NCBI GenBank assembly: GCA_021495925.1
Contig: JAKEKT010000078.1
Location: 107,992-171,991 of the forward strand
Length of the DNA: 64,000 bases
Source: Diplodia intermedia
Taxonomy: Eukaryota > Ascomycota > Dothideomycetes > Botryosphaeriales > Botryosphaeriaceae
Direction: 5' to 3'
The translations under genes were made by a program, and so were the position numbers. The notes under the pieces were generated by a model, which did not search any database, was not told the origin of the DNA, and saw only the letters and a program-made list of their open reading frames with translations. This document shows positions 46,204-55,874 of this stretch, one piece after another (the first letter of the stretch is position 1; every line of letters starts with the position of its first letter).

Positions 46204-47506
46204 CTATTGGTCACGATCTGAGGTCAGATTTGTGCACTCGTAAAGCTGCAGCAAAGTAGGAACAGAGCATGTACGAGTCAAAGCGCGATCAATCGCGGGG
46301 ACGCACCTCCTGCTCGACCTGCAACTGATCAACCACAGGAGCCAGCTCGCTCAAGATCTCATAGGCCCTCTTGTGGTATTCCAACTGGGCGGCGATGAGG
46401 TCGGCAAGGTTGCGGAGCGGCTCGGGCGTGTCCAGGACCTGCAAGATAGGATTTTCCTGTCAGCGAAGGCATCTTTTCGACCAGCGCGGTGCGAGTCTCA
46501 CATTCTTCATCACGCCAACGGCCTCCTCGGTCTGGCCAACAAACTCATCCTCGGCCTGCTCGATCTGGGCGCGGGCCTCCTCAGAAATGTGCTCGTCCTC
46601 ACCGTCCTTCTTTGCGCCAGGCAGAGCGAACGCGCCGCCCTTGGCCTTGGTCTTGGTAGCATCCAGACTCAGGCGGGCATTCTCAACCGCCTTCCGGGCG
46701 CGGGTAGCAAACATGATGTTCGTGTTCAGCGTGGTGCTCCAGCCAGCGAGGAAGCGGCTCTGGATCTGGGCATCCTGGGCGAGGCGGGCCTCGCCAACCT
46801 TCTCCATGGAGATGGCATACTTCTCGAGAGCGGTAGAAAGCGGGTCATCCGAGGAGCCACCGTGATCCTGGCTCAGGATGGTGGAGCTGTTGAGGGAGGC
46901 GCGAGCGATGGCGTGGTTGAAGGTTTTGGGCTGCGGCTTGGCCGAGGGCGGGGCGGTCAGGGCAGCCTGGGCCTCAGCAGGAGAGGTGGCGGAAGAGAGC
47001 AAGGTGACCTTCTCGGACACAGTGCGGCCAAGGTCGTTGAACGACTCGCGGATGTTGGTGGGATAATCGTAGGCCTCGTTGGTGTATTGGGAGCTGGGCG
47101 GCGTCAGCGGTGAGGGGCTTTGCAGCGGCAGCAGACGAGCAGACGTACGTGACCTGCAGCATCTTCTGGTGGACCTGCTTCAGCGCATCGACGCGCTTCT
47201 CGAGCTCAATGTAGTCGGGGGGGAGCTGAGTCTGCGAAGGCGGTGCGGGTGAGCAAGCGGGCGCGGGGTCGAGGCGCGGCGGGAGCGGTTACCTTGTCCT
47301 CAGCCTGGCCCAATTGCTCCTTGACATACTGCTGGGTGCGAGCGGCAAAAGGTGTGAACGAGGCACTGCGCGAGCTCTGGTCAGCGGAGAGTGGGAGGAC
47401 AGGCAGCGGCGCGGCGGAGGGCGGCCGTGCCGGGGTGGCCGTGCAGAGGCTGCGGGCAGGGGAGGGCGCACGAGAAGTTCTTGCCAAAGGCCTGAAATTT
47501 GTCCAT
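46204..47506 (-). CDS. GVP36: BAR-domain protein of the Gvp36 type
   Basis: BAR proteins bind and bend membranes; yeast Gvp36 acts in Golgi/vesicle and endocytic traffic. Six exons are modelled: 47506-47472, 47365-47293, 47231-47149, 47093-46502, 46438-46307 and 46245-46204, giving 318 aa. Donors are GTGCGC, GTAACC, GTACGT, GTGAGA and GTGCGT. The protein begins MDKFQAFGKNFS, then SASFTPFAARTQQYVKEQLG, LPPDYIELEKRVDALKQVHQ, ESFNDLGRTVSEKV, FLAGWSTTLNTNIMFA, EEAVGVMKN and VLDTPEPLRNLADLIAAQLE, all typical of this family, with long amphipathic helices. The last exon is uncertain: reading on after 46307 would end the protein at a TGA (46289-46291). Confidence 0.88.
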
Positions 47507-50500
47507 GGCTGCGGTGGATGGCGGGGTGGCTTGGGGCGGAATGGAGGTTGCTAGCGGAGAGGCTTTGAGAGACGTTAGGTTGCGACTGCCTGCGCATGTG
47601 AGTCGGGCTGCTGCTTGACCCTGGAAGAGGCAAGGTCGCATCTGCCCCCGCAGCCCTGGGCTCGAGCTTCCGACCCGGAAACACCACCCTCTCTACCTGA
47701 CACACTGTCCTCCACCCGTGCCTCGCCTCGTGCCGCCTCTGGAAGCCGCCTGCCTTCTCTCCAAGCCTGCCGCTTGTTGCTTCCCCGCCCGTTTTCTGAA
47801 GCGTCACTCTGAGCCTTCATATCTACCGCTCGGCCAGCCGTGTCGCCTGCGGAGGCCTTCCGTTGCCGTCCTTTGTCTGGCAATGTCCGCCGCTTTGCAC
47901 ACATGGCCGGCCAACTTCTCCAAGACAGAAAGGGCAGCGGGCTTCTTTACAGCGCAACGAATGCTTCCTTCAGCCGCACGCCCTCAAATGGACTGGAGAA
48001 GTACCGGACACCGAGCCACCATCCCATCCTCGATCTCCTCCCTGCGGACCACCAAGATGCTCGGGGCCCGCGCGGCATGCCAACAGCCTGTTGACATCGA
48101 GGAGGAAGTCGACAGCTGGCACTTGGATTCAGGCGTGTGCGAAATCCAAATGTCTGAACATGCACACTCAGACCAAATTACTACTAGTCATTCTCGCCGT
48201 CTCGCGAGCTTGAACGAATTTATCCGTACTTTGGCACCAACTGTAGGCATCACTTTGATGTGCATTCGGCAGTCCAGCAGGCGCTAGCTTCTGGTCCGGT
48301 CCGGTCCCGACAACACTTACTTGACTGGTATCTACCGGCAAGTGGTTGACCTAAAAAAAAAAAAAAGGGCCACGACGAGAGCCCGGCACCATCTGACCAA
48401 CACTAAAGCTCGTGCCCTCAAATACTCTACACCTGCAACCCCTCTAGTCTGGGACTCTACGTAAGCCATGCACCTTCCAACATCAACCGAGCGGAACAGC
48501 TCGGTCACTCCGTCAGCAATCGCAACATGGTTGTACTGGCCGCATGGCAAATGGCAAGGCGCTTCATTACGAATCAAGAGATTCCACGTTCGACTAACCC
48601 GTAGTGTGGTTGTTTCTTTTTACTCTCGTCTCCATGGCGGGTTGCAAGAGGATTGAGCCCACCTGCATCTGCCAATTGCCTCTGTGGGTAGTGTAGTAGC
48701 ACCCGCTGTGGAGCTCCATATTTTGCTCGGTTTACTATCGACTTCGAGCCATGCAGCATCTGGGCTCATCACGAATTCCGGATCGGATGCATTGGCGCTT
48801 TTCCTGTCGACGAATGTTCCTCTGCTGCCCTGTCTCCGAGTCAAACCATTTTGGAAACATACTAGATGCGTCGTCAGGCTGACAAGTTTTGCAGGAATTC
48901 GAGGTCAGTTCACTCGACTAGCATGCAATGGAACGCCATTATCCTAATGGTAGTTGCTTTGACCCAATGGCCCAACCATGAAAAACAAATCTCGCACATC
49001 ACAGTTGGAAAATCGATGCCTCCCCCCTTGGTGGAAGAGCACGCCCATACAGCGAGCCCACCTCTTCCCATGACCCCGGGAACCGCACAGGGTTTGTTGC
49101 GAGTGCGCCACTTTGAACGAGAAGGCTACAGACTTCTTACAGCAGCCCGGGGGTATGCGAGTGATTCGCAAGTTCCCTCAGATCCGAGAGAGATACGCCC
49201 ATCTTTGAAAAAAAAAAAAAAAAAAGCAGGGACTCGACCCGGCAACGAGTGTCGGAATGTCGGCTAACGAAGCCTGGGAGCACGGGGCAACAAAGAGTAC
49301 AGCGCTACGGTTTGGTGGAAGTCCGTGTGCCGTTGAAAGGCGGCGGGAAGAAGGCGCATGGGCCGGGCAAGAGCCAGGAGCGACAGCGCTTTGAGGACAT
49401 TGAAGATGCATCCAGACCCTCTAAGGACGGTAGACTTCGGCCAAGTGGTGCTCTACAGCTACACCGCCACATGGACCATCACGCCACCCGCCATATCCGC
49501 AAAGCGCTTCCGTGCCCTGCACACAACTTTGCTTCCAACGTCGCTCTGTACTCGAGGCCAATCAAGTGATAGAGTGGACAAGGCAAAAGTTGCCGGGGAG
49601 GAAGTAATGTCGTCTTGCTTCCCCTCTTGCTTCCTGCTATGCAGTGGCTTCGAAGCAACTCTGCACAGCAATGGTGAATGCTCGGCCCAAATTTGGGCAC
49701 TGTGAGACGGCTAGAGTCTGCGATGGAGTTAACGGCTCCATGGTCTGTTATATCACTCGTGTGGACGCAAGACTACGGTGTTCGTAAAAGCTTGGTCCGG
49801 ACAAGAGTCTCATCCGCCCGTGGCTGTTTGGTATTGCGGTACTTTCTGCGAGAGCACATGTCTGGAGTTTCTCTCGTTTGATGTGTTGATATTATGACAG
49901 GTGGCGGACTGTCGAGCATTCTGGTGTGCAACGCGGCGCCCATGTTGGCCCTCCAGCAAGCAAGAATTACTCAAACAGGAAGGGCGCCCGCAAATGAGCA
50001 CTGACAATTGCCATCGGCGCCACCTCGGGAACGGGCCTCAGCCACCGCGGAAGACCAACCTAGATCGCTGCCAGAGAGCGATTAATGGTGCGTTGACGTA
50101 ACCGAAATACTCATCTCGAGCTGACCCACGCCTGAGTGAGCGGTGTTCTGCATGTTGTTGTCAAGCGCTGAATAGGTTGGTGTTATCGATGAGTGGCTTA
50201 CTGGACCAGGCAAGGTTCTGGTGGCGTATCAATTTACCAGAACGCCTGTATCCTGGGCACAATAGCAACTCACTGGCATCTCGGGGCGACAACCCCCGAC
50301 ACGTGGGACCAAAGCGGTCCATCGCGCACGCAGCGTATGCAAACAAACAGCAAGAGGTGGATCCGAATCGTGCGACCTCGCGGCCTCGCCGAGTCATGCC
50401 CCACCCTCCGAAAAGGAGGCGACTGAGAACGCCTTCGGTCTCACTGGGCACTGGAGATCCAGATACGTCTGTACAAACCATGTTCGCGGCGCGACGAACC

Positions 50501-50860
50501 GTCCTCACGGTCGCCTACACTACTTCTCGACGCCGGCCGAGGCAGCCGATCCACACCGAAAACCGCATCTCGCGTATTGGACAATTCGGCCAGGTGAACA
50601 TCTGAGGTTGTGCCCAAAGGCTCTGCCATGCGGTTGTATCCGTTCGCGCAACGCGCCGCTCCTTTGAGATCCTCGTCCGTCCCCATTCCTGCACTGTGCG
50701 GCCGCCCCACACCGCCCCCGAATCCCCAGACACCGGCCAGACTCGCATGGGGTTCCAGCCATCGTTGCGCCCTATAAGACAGACTACTTTGTCATGGCAC
50801 GGTGGCATCCAGGTCGATTCCTCCTTTCCTCCCTCTCCAACAGAGCGCTGTGGTCTTCTC
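47507..50860. other. Gene-free spacer of about 3.3 kb
   Basis: It lies between the divergent BAR (minus) and sugar transporter (plus) genes. Homopolymer A runs occur at 48351-48365 and 49208-49225. Open frames are short and non-descript. I tested the sequence next to both A runs for minus-strand tRNA genes and found no cloverleaf. Confidence 0.5.
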
Positions 50861-52656
50861 ATGATGGGCAAGATCGAATCTGATGCTGGCGCACAAAGCT
50901 CCATTGACGACGAGCTCGCCGCTGTGCTCCCGAACACCGGCCGGCCATGGTGGAAACAAAATCACTTGCTGAAACTCAATCTCAGCATTGGCTCCATTTT
51001 GATGTTTTGTACGCCAAAAATATTTCGGTTTCTTCCAATGCCCAACTAAATTTCCATAGCATCCGCCAACGGCTACGACGGCACGTTAATGAACAGTCTC
51101 CAAGCGCTAACACAGTGGAATGAGTTCATGAGCCATCCGACTGGGGCTTGGCTCGGCTTCGTAAACGCTGTCTATTGGTTAGGTGTTGGAACCGTAGGTC
51201 CACCAGTCCTGGCTTCTGCTTCAGTTGATTCAACTTGCGAATCCCGATGGAGCGTCGTTCATTCCATTCGGCATTGTAACTCCGACTTGTTGCTTACTCT
51301 TCAAGTGCTTCCCATTAGCTGCCTTCGTCGCCAACGAATACGGCCGCAAGCCCGGCATCTATGCTGGCGTCCTGTTCCTTGTTCTGGGAACAACCCTTCA
51401 AGCAGCAGCTCAAGATATTGGCGCATTTGTTGCCGCTCGTTTCTTCATAGGCGTAGCGGGGTCCTGGTTCGGCGCCTGCATCCCCGTCTTAATCAATGAA
51501 ATCGCCTACCCCACCCATCGCGGCATCGTCAACGCCCTCTACAACTGCGGCTGGCATGCTGGCAGCATCGTTGCTGCGTGGGTCTGCTTCGGTACCCGCA
51601 GCATGGAATCCTCCTGGAGTTGGCGTCTTCCCTCGTTGTTGCAAATTGCTCTTCCAGCTCTGGCCCTACCAGGTCTGTTTACCGTTCCGGAAAGTCCCAG
51701 GTGGTTGGTCTCGATGGCGAGGAGCGATGAGGCTAGGAGCATTCTGACCGCCTGCCACGGCGCAGGAGACGCCTCATCTCCCCTCGTGGCCCACGAACTT
51801 GCGTCAATCGAGGAAGCGCTTAAAAACGAGAAGCTAGCTAGGGAGAAAACCTCATACACCGACATGGTGAAAACTCCGGGAAACCGCCACCGGCTGTTCA
51901 TCAGCATTACCCTGGGCATTTTCGCGCAATGGTCCGGCAACGGGGTTGTCTCGTATTACCTCGCCTTGGTGCTCTCGGCCTCCGGTATAAAAGACTCTAA
52001 AGATCAACTGCTCATCTCCGGATGCATGCAAATTTGGAACCTAATCTTTTCGGTCCTTGCCGCTGTTTCCATTGATCGCTTGGGTAGGCGATCTTTATTT
52101 CTCTCCTCAGCTGGTATCATGCTCGTTGCATATATTGTCATCACTGGCCTCTCTGCATCCTTTGAACAAACAGGCACGGCGTCAGTCGGCCTTGCAAACG
52201 TTTGCTTTCTATTCGTTTTCTATGCAGGGTCAGTATCCACCCCTCCCTTGGAGCTCAGATACACGTGCTGACAGCATCAGGTACGATATCGCGCTGACGC
52301 CTCTACTCACCTCATATCCCACTGAGTGTTGGGGGTTTGCGCTGCGAGCAAGGGGTAATGCCGTCACGTGGTACGCCACTGTTGTTGCAATCTTCTTCAA
52401 CACTTTCGTGAACCCAATAGCGCTCGATGCAATCGGTTGGCGGTACTACATCGTCTTCGTAATCGTGCTCATTCTCTACGGACTGACGGCGTATTTTTGT
52501 TACCCGGAGACTAAAGGCATGACGCTTGAGCGCATTGCTTTGATCTTCGATGGAGAAGATTTGGCCCCAGAGGCGGCATCTGAGACGATTGTGGCGATAG
52601 AGAAAATCGTTGTGCAGGGTAAAGTTGTAGTGGTGGATAGTGGGAACAATTCTTAG
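50861..52656 (+). CDS. MFS sugar transporter (lactose permease/hexose transporter type)
   Basis: Proton-coupled sugar uptake across the plasma membrane is the family role. Four exons, 50861-51008, 51060-51193, 51306-52228 and 52281-52656, give 526 aa, normal for the family. Introns are 51, 112 and 52 nt; the second (GTAGGT..TTCAAG) is longer but restores the frame. Sugar-porter motifs: HPTGAWLGFVNA, NEYGRK between helices 2 and 3, PESPRW before the central loop, DRLGRR between helices 8 and 9, and PETKG after helix 12. FAQWSGNGVVSYYL is typical of the Lac12-like clade rather than the glucose HXT clade. About 12 hydrophobic segments are seen. Two ATGs at the start (50861 and 50864) are equivalent. 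Substrate is not predictable. Confidence 0.9.
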
Positions 52657-52968
52657 CTTTGCGCGAAACCAACCCCTGGCACACTGCATAGAACTTGACC
52701 TTCCCTTAGGTTAGGCTAGAGGTAACCGAAATTGGAAATACTAATGAAGCGGATTTAACAGTCCAATGCGGAGTTAGGTGCGTTACGCGGAGTTAGTAGT
52801 ACTCGACTCCGTCTAGTGCAGCACTCAAAGACCGGGTCTGGGAAATGACCGAACACCGAGCTTTAGACAAGCCGAATGCGCTCAGTATACTGTTGGTAAC
52901 CTATAAAGAGGTCCAACCCAATTGCTCTCCAAGGAGTTGAGAAACACGCAATTCGAACCTCGCCCATC
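52657..52968 (+). promoter_or_regulatory. Promoter region of the MDR oxidoreductase with TATA box
   Basis: A 311-bp spacer. TATAAAG at 52902-52908 stands 61 bp before the ATG at 52969. Direct repeats of GCGGAGTTAG at 52770-52779 and 52789-52798 are notable but of unknown use. Confidence 0.5.
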
Positions 52969-54000
52969 ATGTCCACTCACCTCGCCGCTGTTCTCTCGGC
53001 CAAGGGCTCGGCCTTGGAGGTCGAGAGCCGTCCGACGCCCACTCCCGGACCTTCGGAGCTTCTGATCGATGTGAAGTCCGTCGCAGTGAACCCACTGGAC
53101 TGGAAGCAGCAACTTTCTGGATTCATGCTCAATCAAGGATTTCCAACCGTCCTTGGGTCCGATATCTCTGGCATCGTCCTCGCTGCCGGTTCTACAGTCC
53201 CGCCCGACGCCCCAAAGCCCGGAACACGTGTTGCTGCATTTGCTCCCTGTTTCTTCAAACAGGGCGCCGCAGACTACGGTGCGTTTCAGACACGCGTCCT
53301 CATACCAGCTGCCAACGCTGTACCTTTACCGGCGCACGTCGGTTTCGACGAGGCAAGCACCCTCCCCATGGCAGTGGCAACCGCTTGGAGTGGTTTGTAC
53401 ACACTTGGTGTTCCGCGTGAGACGGTGTTCAAACCCGCCGACAAGCAAGCCTTCCTGCTCTGGGGCGGTGCGAGCAGTATCGGCACCGCGACCATTCAAC
53501 TGGCCAGCTCGATGGGATTCTCAGTCTACACCACAGCCAGCGAGAGGCACCACGACTACCTAAAGACACTGGGAGCCAAGCGGATTTTCGATTACCGCAA
53601 TGAGGCCGTGGTGGACCACATCATCAACACGGCAAAAGAAGATGGTGTAACCCTCCAGCTCGGCTTCGACGCCGTTGGAGCGCTCGAGAGCTGCTTGCAA
53701 GTCCTGAAGACGCTGAATCCCAGTGGGGCGAAGCTGGTGTCTGCACCGCCGCTCACTCCACATTCACCGCAGATGGAGGGGGTGGAGCTTAAGTTCGTTC
53801 TGGCACCGAACGACCCCAAGAGACTATCCGACTTTTTCCATTTCGTATTTGGCACTTGGCTTAGGGAAAGGCTGGAGGCTAGAGAGTTCATCCCAAGCCC
53901 CAAAGTCAAGGTTGTCGAAGGAGGATTGCATTCTGTGCAGGCTGCGTTGGACGAATCGAAGGCGGGCGTTAGCGGCGTGAAGCTGGTACTACGGCTTTAA
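52969..54000 (+). CDS. Medium-chain dehydrogenase/reductase (quinone oxidoreductase/enoyl reductase type)
   Basis: Single exon, 343 aa. It has the MDR layout: a GroES-like N-terminal domain (VAVNPLDWKQ, VLGSDISGIVLAAGS) and a Rossmann domain with the nucleotide motif GGASSIG (166-172). The cysteine ligands of the structural zinc site and the catalytic zinc Cys/His set of alcohol dehydrogenases are lacking, so it is a zinc-independent reductase, probably NADPH-using, like fungal ToxD or trans-acting enoyl reductases. EASTLPMAVATAWSGLY and a PSPKVKVVEGGL end are typical. No polyketide synthase is in the window to pair with. The start is the first ATG, in CCCATCATGTCC. Confidence 0.9.
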   Translation: MSTHLAAVLSAKGSALEVESRPTPTPGPSELLIDVKSVAVNPLDWKQQLSGFMLNQGFPTVLGSDISGIVLAAGSTVPPDAPKPGTRVAAFAPCFFKQGAADYGAFQTRVLIPAANAVPLPAHVGFDEASTLPMAVATAWSGLYTLGVPRETVFKPADKQAFLLWGGASSIGTATIQLASSMGFSVYTTASERHHDYLKTLGAKRIFDYRNEAVVDHIINTAKEDGVTLQLGFDAVGALESCLQVLKTLNPSGAKLVSAPPLTPHSPQMEGVELKFVLAPNDPKRLSDFFHFVFGTWLRERLEAREFIPSPKVKVVEGGLHSVQAALDESKAGVSGVKLVLRL

Positions 54001-54269
54001 CGATGGGTGTGCTTGTCAGCCCTTCGTTATTCATAGTTTGTGTAAGAGTGAGCTAAGTAGCAATTCACAACGTACATCAAAGCTGCTTTAATGAGACTTT
54101 TGCCGAGACCATGCGTGTCATTTGCGGATATATATTCGCGGCGAGGCCGGGGAACTCCTGCGTTTGCCTGGTATGCCCATCACAAAACCAAACGCCAAAA
54201 CGCTGGCCACCAGGCGTGGGGAAACAACCAAGATGTCCTTATACTCCGAGAAAGCCTGAGGACCCCCTC

Positions 54270-54279
54270 AAAAAAAAAA
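54270..54279 (-). terminator. RNA polymerase III terminator of the tRNA-Pro gene
   Basis: A run of ten T on the minus strand begins seven bases after the discriminator base, as expected for a tRNA gene. No run of four or more T lies within the gene or its insertions. Confidence 0.8.
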
Positions 54280-54286
54280 GCTGATA

Positions 54287-54427
54287 GGGTCTTGCCGCGG
54301 ATCTGGGATGATGTTAGTTGGCATTCCTTAGGCAAGATTCGAATGGGCGACTTACCGAACGCGGGGCCTCTCGCAAACAACTCAGGGTGTGCCCTAAGCG
54401 AGAATCATTCCACTAGACCACAAGACC
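54287..54427 (-). tRNA. tRNA-Pro (AGG) with a 16-nt anticodon-loop intron and a 53-nt spliceosomal-type insertion in the T-loop
   Basis: Read on the minus strand: acceptor GGTCTTG (54427-54421) pairs perfectly with CAAGACC (54294-54288); discriminator C at 54287. The D arm TGGTCTAGTGGAATGAT is the tRNA-Pro A-box. Anticodon stem CTCGC/GCGAG encloses TTAGGG..T with anticodon AGG at 54395-54393. A 16-nt intron (54391-54376) follows position 37, the canonical site, and contains ACCCT that can pair with the anticodon region. The T stem CCGCG (54364-54360) pairs perfectly with CGCGG (54299-54295), but the T-loop is cut after TTCG by 54355-54303. Without both insertions the RNA is 72 nt with T-loop TTCGATC and all standard positions filled. 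Without removing the T-loop insertion no T-arm or acceptor pairing at normal spacing is possible. Confidence 0.88.
54303..54355 (-). other. 53-nt GT-AG intron-like insertion inside the tRNA T-loop
   Basis: It starts GTAAGT (perfect donor), has CCAACTAACATC with a CTAAC branch site 12 nt before the end, and finishes CATCCCAG. These are the same signals and length as the mRNA introns of neighbouring genes (50-60 nt). It contains no run of four T, so RNA polymerase III would not stop in it. It also contains ATTCGAATC (54344-54336), one base off the B-box core GTTCGANTC. Confidence 0.85.
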
Positions 54428-54806
54428 GTGTGCTTCATGATGGGAAATGGATTTGACGTGCGACTGTTATGTGTTTGCGGCTGTGTAGCGAGAAGGGCCG
54501 CGCGCTCGGCCAGATCTGTGCTCACGGCCCCACCACCCACCACAATACAGTCTCCCCCCCAACTGATTGCATTTCCGGTGGTGAATTGGTGCATCACTTG
54601 AATGAGTGCTTGAGGCGTTGGGATCAGCATTCAGCGCTTGCTTTTACCACGGGTCAAGCAGAAGCAGCCTCGAGAATCGCGTGAGTTACCAAAGAAAAAG
54701 TTCCGGTCTATTGTATTCTTTAAGGCCTTTTAGTAGTGCAATATCGTCTCTTTCTCCCGGGGTTCATTTCTAGGAAATCCGACTTCCCGACGATAACCTT
54801 GACTCT
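54428..54806. other. Spacer: tRNA 5' flank and 3' region of the hydrolase gene
   Basis: 379 bp without an open frame of note. A short polyC tract lies near 54555. Confidence 0.5.
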
Positions 54807-55874
54807 TCATACGAACACCTCTTCAAACAGCCACTTTGCTACCTCGGCATGCATTTTCTCCGTCCTTCTCCTTGCAACTCTTCTCTTCTCTCCGAACGCC
54901 ACCATCTGGTTGAAGGCGTGCGGCTGTGCCAGCACTTTCTCCCACCTCACATTCTTTGTGCGCCAACCGGCCTCTCCTTCCGACATCTTGCTTCCCTCGC
55001 CCTCTTCTGCAGCCAACTTCTCGGCCATTCGCTCGGCCTCATCGCACAGCATGTCCAGCTCGCACCCGATTAGACATACCTTCTGAGGCAACTTGGATCT
55101 TGCCGCAAACATGGGACTCAGCAAGGGGTCCCGCAGGTCCTGACTCTCGGCCACGTAACCCCACCGCACCCATCCGAAGCTCTGGTTCGGTGCATCACTT
55201 GCCACGCTTGCTTGGGCTCGGGCCACCCTCTCTGCATGGTCGAGTGAAAAGTCGACGACGGGATAGAACGACACAGCTCCTTTGATCCGGCCACTCTCGC
55301 CTAGACCTCGCACTTGGCTTGCCGCGAGACATAGATTCCCACCGGCCGAATAGCCGCATATGGCGACGCGGGAGCGGTCGACGGGGAGAGTTCCGTCATC
55401 CAGGATTGCTTCGACCAGCGCGACGACATCGTGGACTTGATTGGGGAAGCGCGACCGTGGTGCAAGACGGTACCCAACATTTGCCACCGCAATGCGGTGA
55501 TTGTGGGCGTAGATAAAGGCGTCGGCGTCATCGACGATGGGTGCACATAGGGCATACCCGCCTCCATGAACGGAGATGAGCAGAGCGGGCAAGGTTGCCG
55601 TGCCGGTGGGTGAAGTGGGCGGCAGGAAGATGCGGACAGGGGAGTGCGGAGCGCAGGAATAGGTCCTGGTCAGCGATGGGCGCGGCCGCAAGCCCAGGAA
55701 GGAGAGAAGGTGGAGGGAAATGGTGTAGATGCGCACAACGGACTTCAGGGTCCAGACGGCGCAGAAGTCGGCCAGATTCCGGGGGAAGCGGATCGGCGGG
55801 GATGGCAAGGGGTCGATTGCGCCATTGCTATTGGGAGCGAGCAGCGGCTGCGATGTGGTGGCGAGGTCGGGCAT
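54807..55874 (-). CDS. Alpha/beta hydrolase, HSL (hydrolase-3) family
   Basis: Single exon, 355 aa. It is a carboxylesterase/lipase-like enzyme. The oxyanion-hole motif HGGGY is at 103-107 and the nucleophile elbow GYSAGG at 174-179 (Ser176). The acid is likely the Asp of IGCELDMLCDEAE, and the base the His of AQPHAFN near the C-terminus, so the triad is complete. A hydrophobic stretch at about 38-62 (VWTLKSVVRIYTISLHLLSFLG) could be an N-terminal membrane anchor, as in several fungal members. The C-terminus is basic, then amphipathic. Substrate unknown. The start is the only ATG before the family block. Confidence 0.88.
   Translation of the reverse strand: MPDLATTSQPLLAPNSNGAIDPLPSPPIRFPRNLADFCAVWTLKSVVRIYTISLHLLSFLGLRPRPSLTRTYSCAPHSPVRIFLPPTSPTGTATLPALLISVHGGGYALCAPIVDDADAFIYAHNHRIAVANVGYRLAPRSRFPNQVHDVVALVEAILDDGTLPVDRSRVAICGYSAGGNLCLAASQVRGLGESGRIKGAVSFYPVVDFSLDHAERVARAQASVASDAPNQSFGWVRWGYVAESQDLRDPLLSPMFAARSKLPQKVCLIGCELDMLCDEAERMAEKLAAEEGEGSKMSEGEAGWRTKNVRWEKVLAQPHAFNQMVAFGEKRRVARRRTEKMHAEVAKWLFEEVFV

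Noticed and set aside
48340..48450. Possible RNA polymerase III gene next to the A15 run
   Set aside because: A TGGTCAGATGG string resembles an A-box, but it lies too near the T run and no cloverleaf or B-box follows.
49208..49300. Possible minus-strand tRNA ending at the A17 run (sequence GGGTCGAGTCC before T17)
   Set aside because: The B-box-like string lacks one T, there is no room for a 3' acceptor before the T run, and no matching 5' acceptor or A-box is found upstream.
54303..54355. T-loop insertion as an assembly error or random insertion
   Set aside because: Not excluded formally, but the boundaries fall exactly where removal restores perfect T and acceptor stems and a standard 72-nt length, and the insertion has donor, branch and acceptor consensus; chance is very unlikely.
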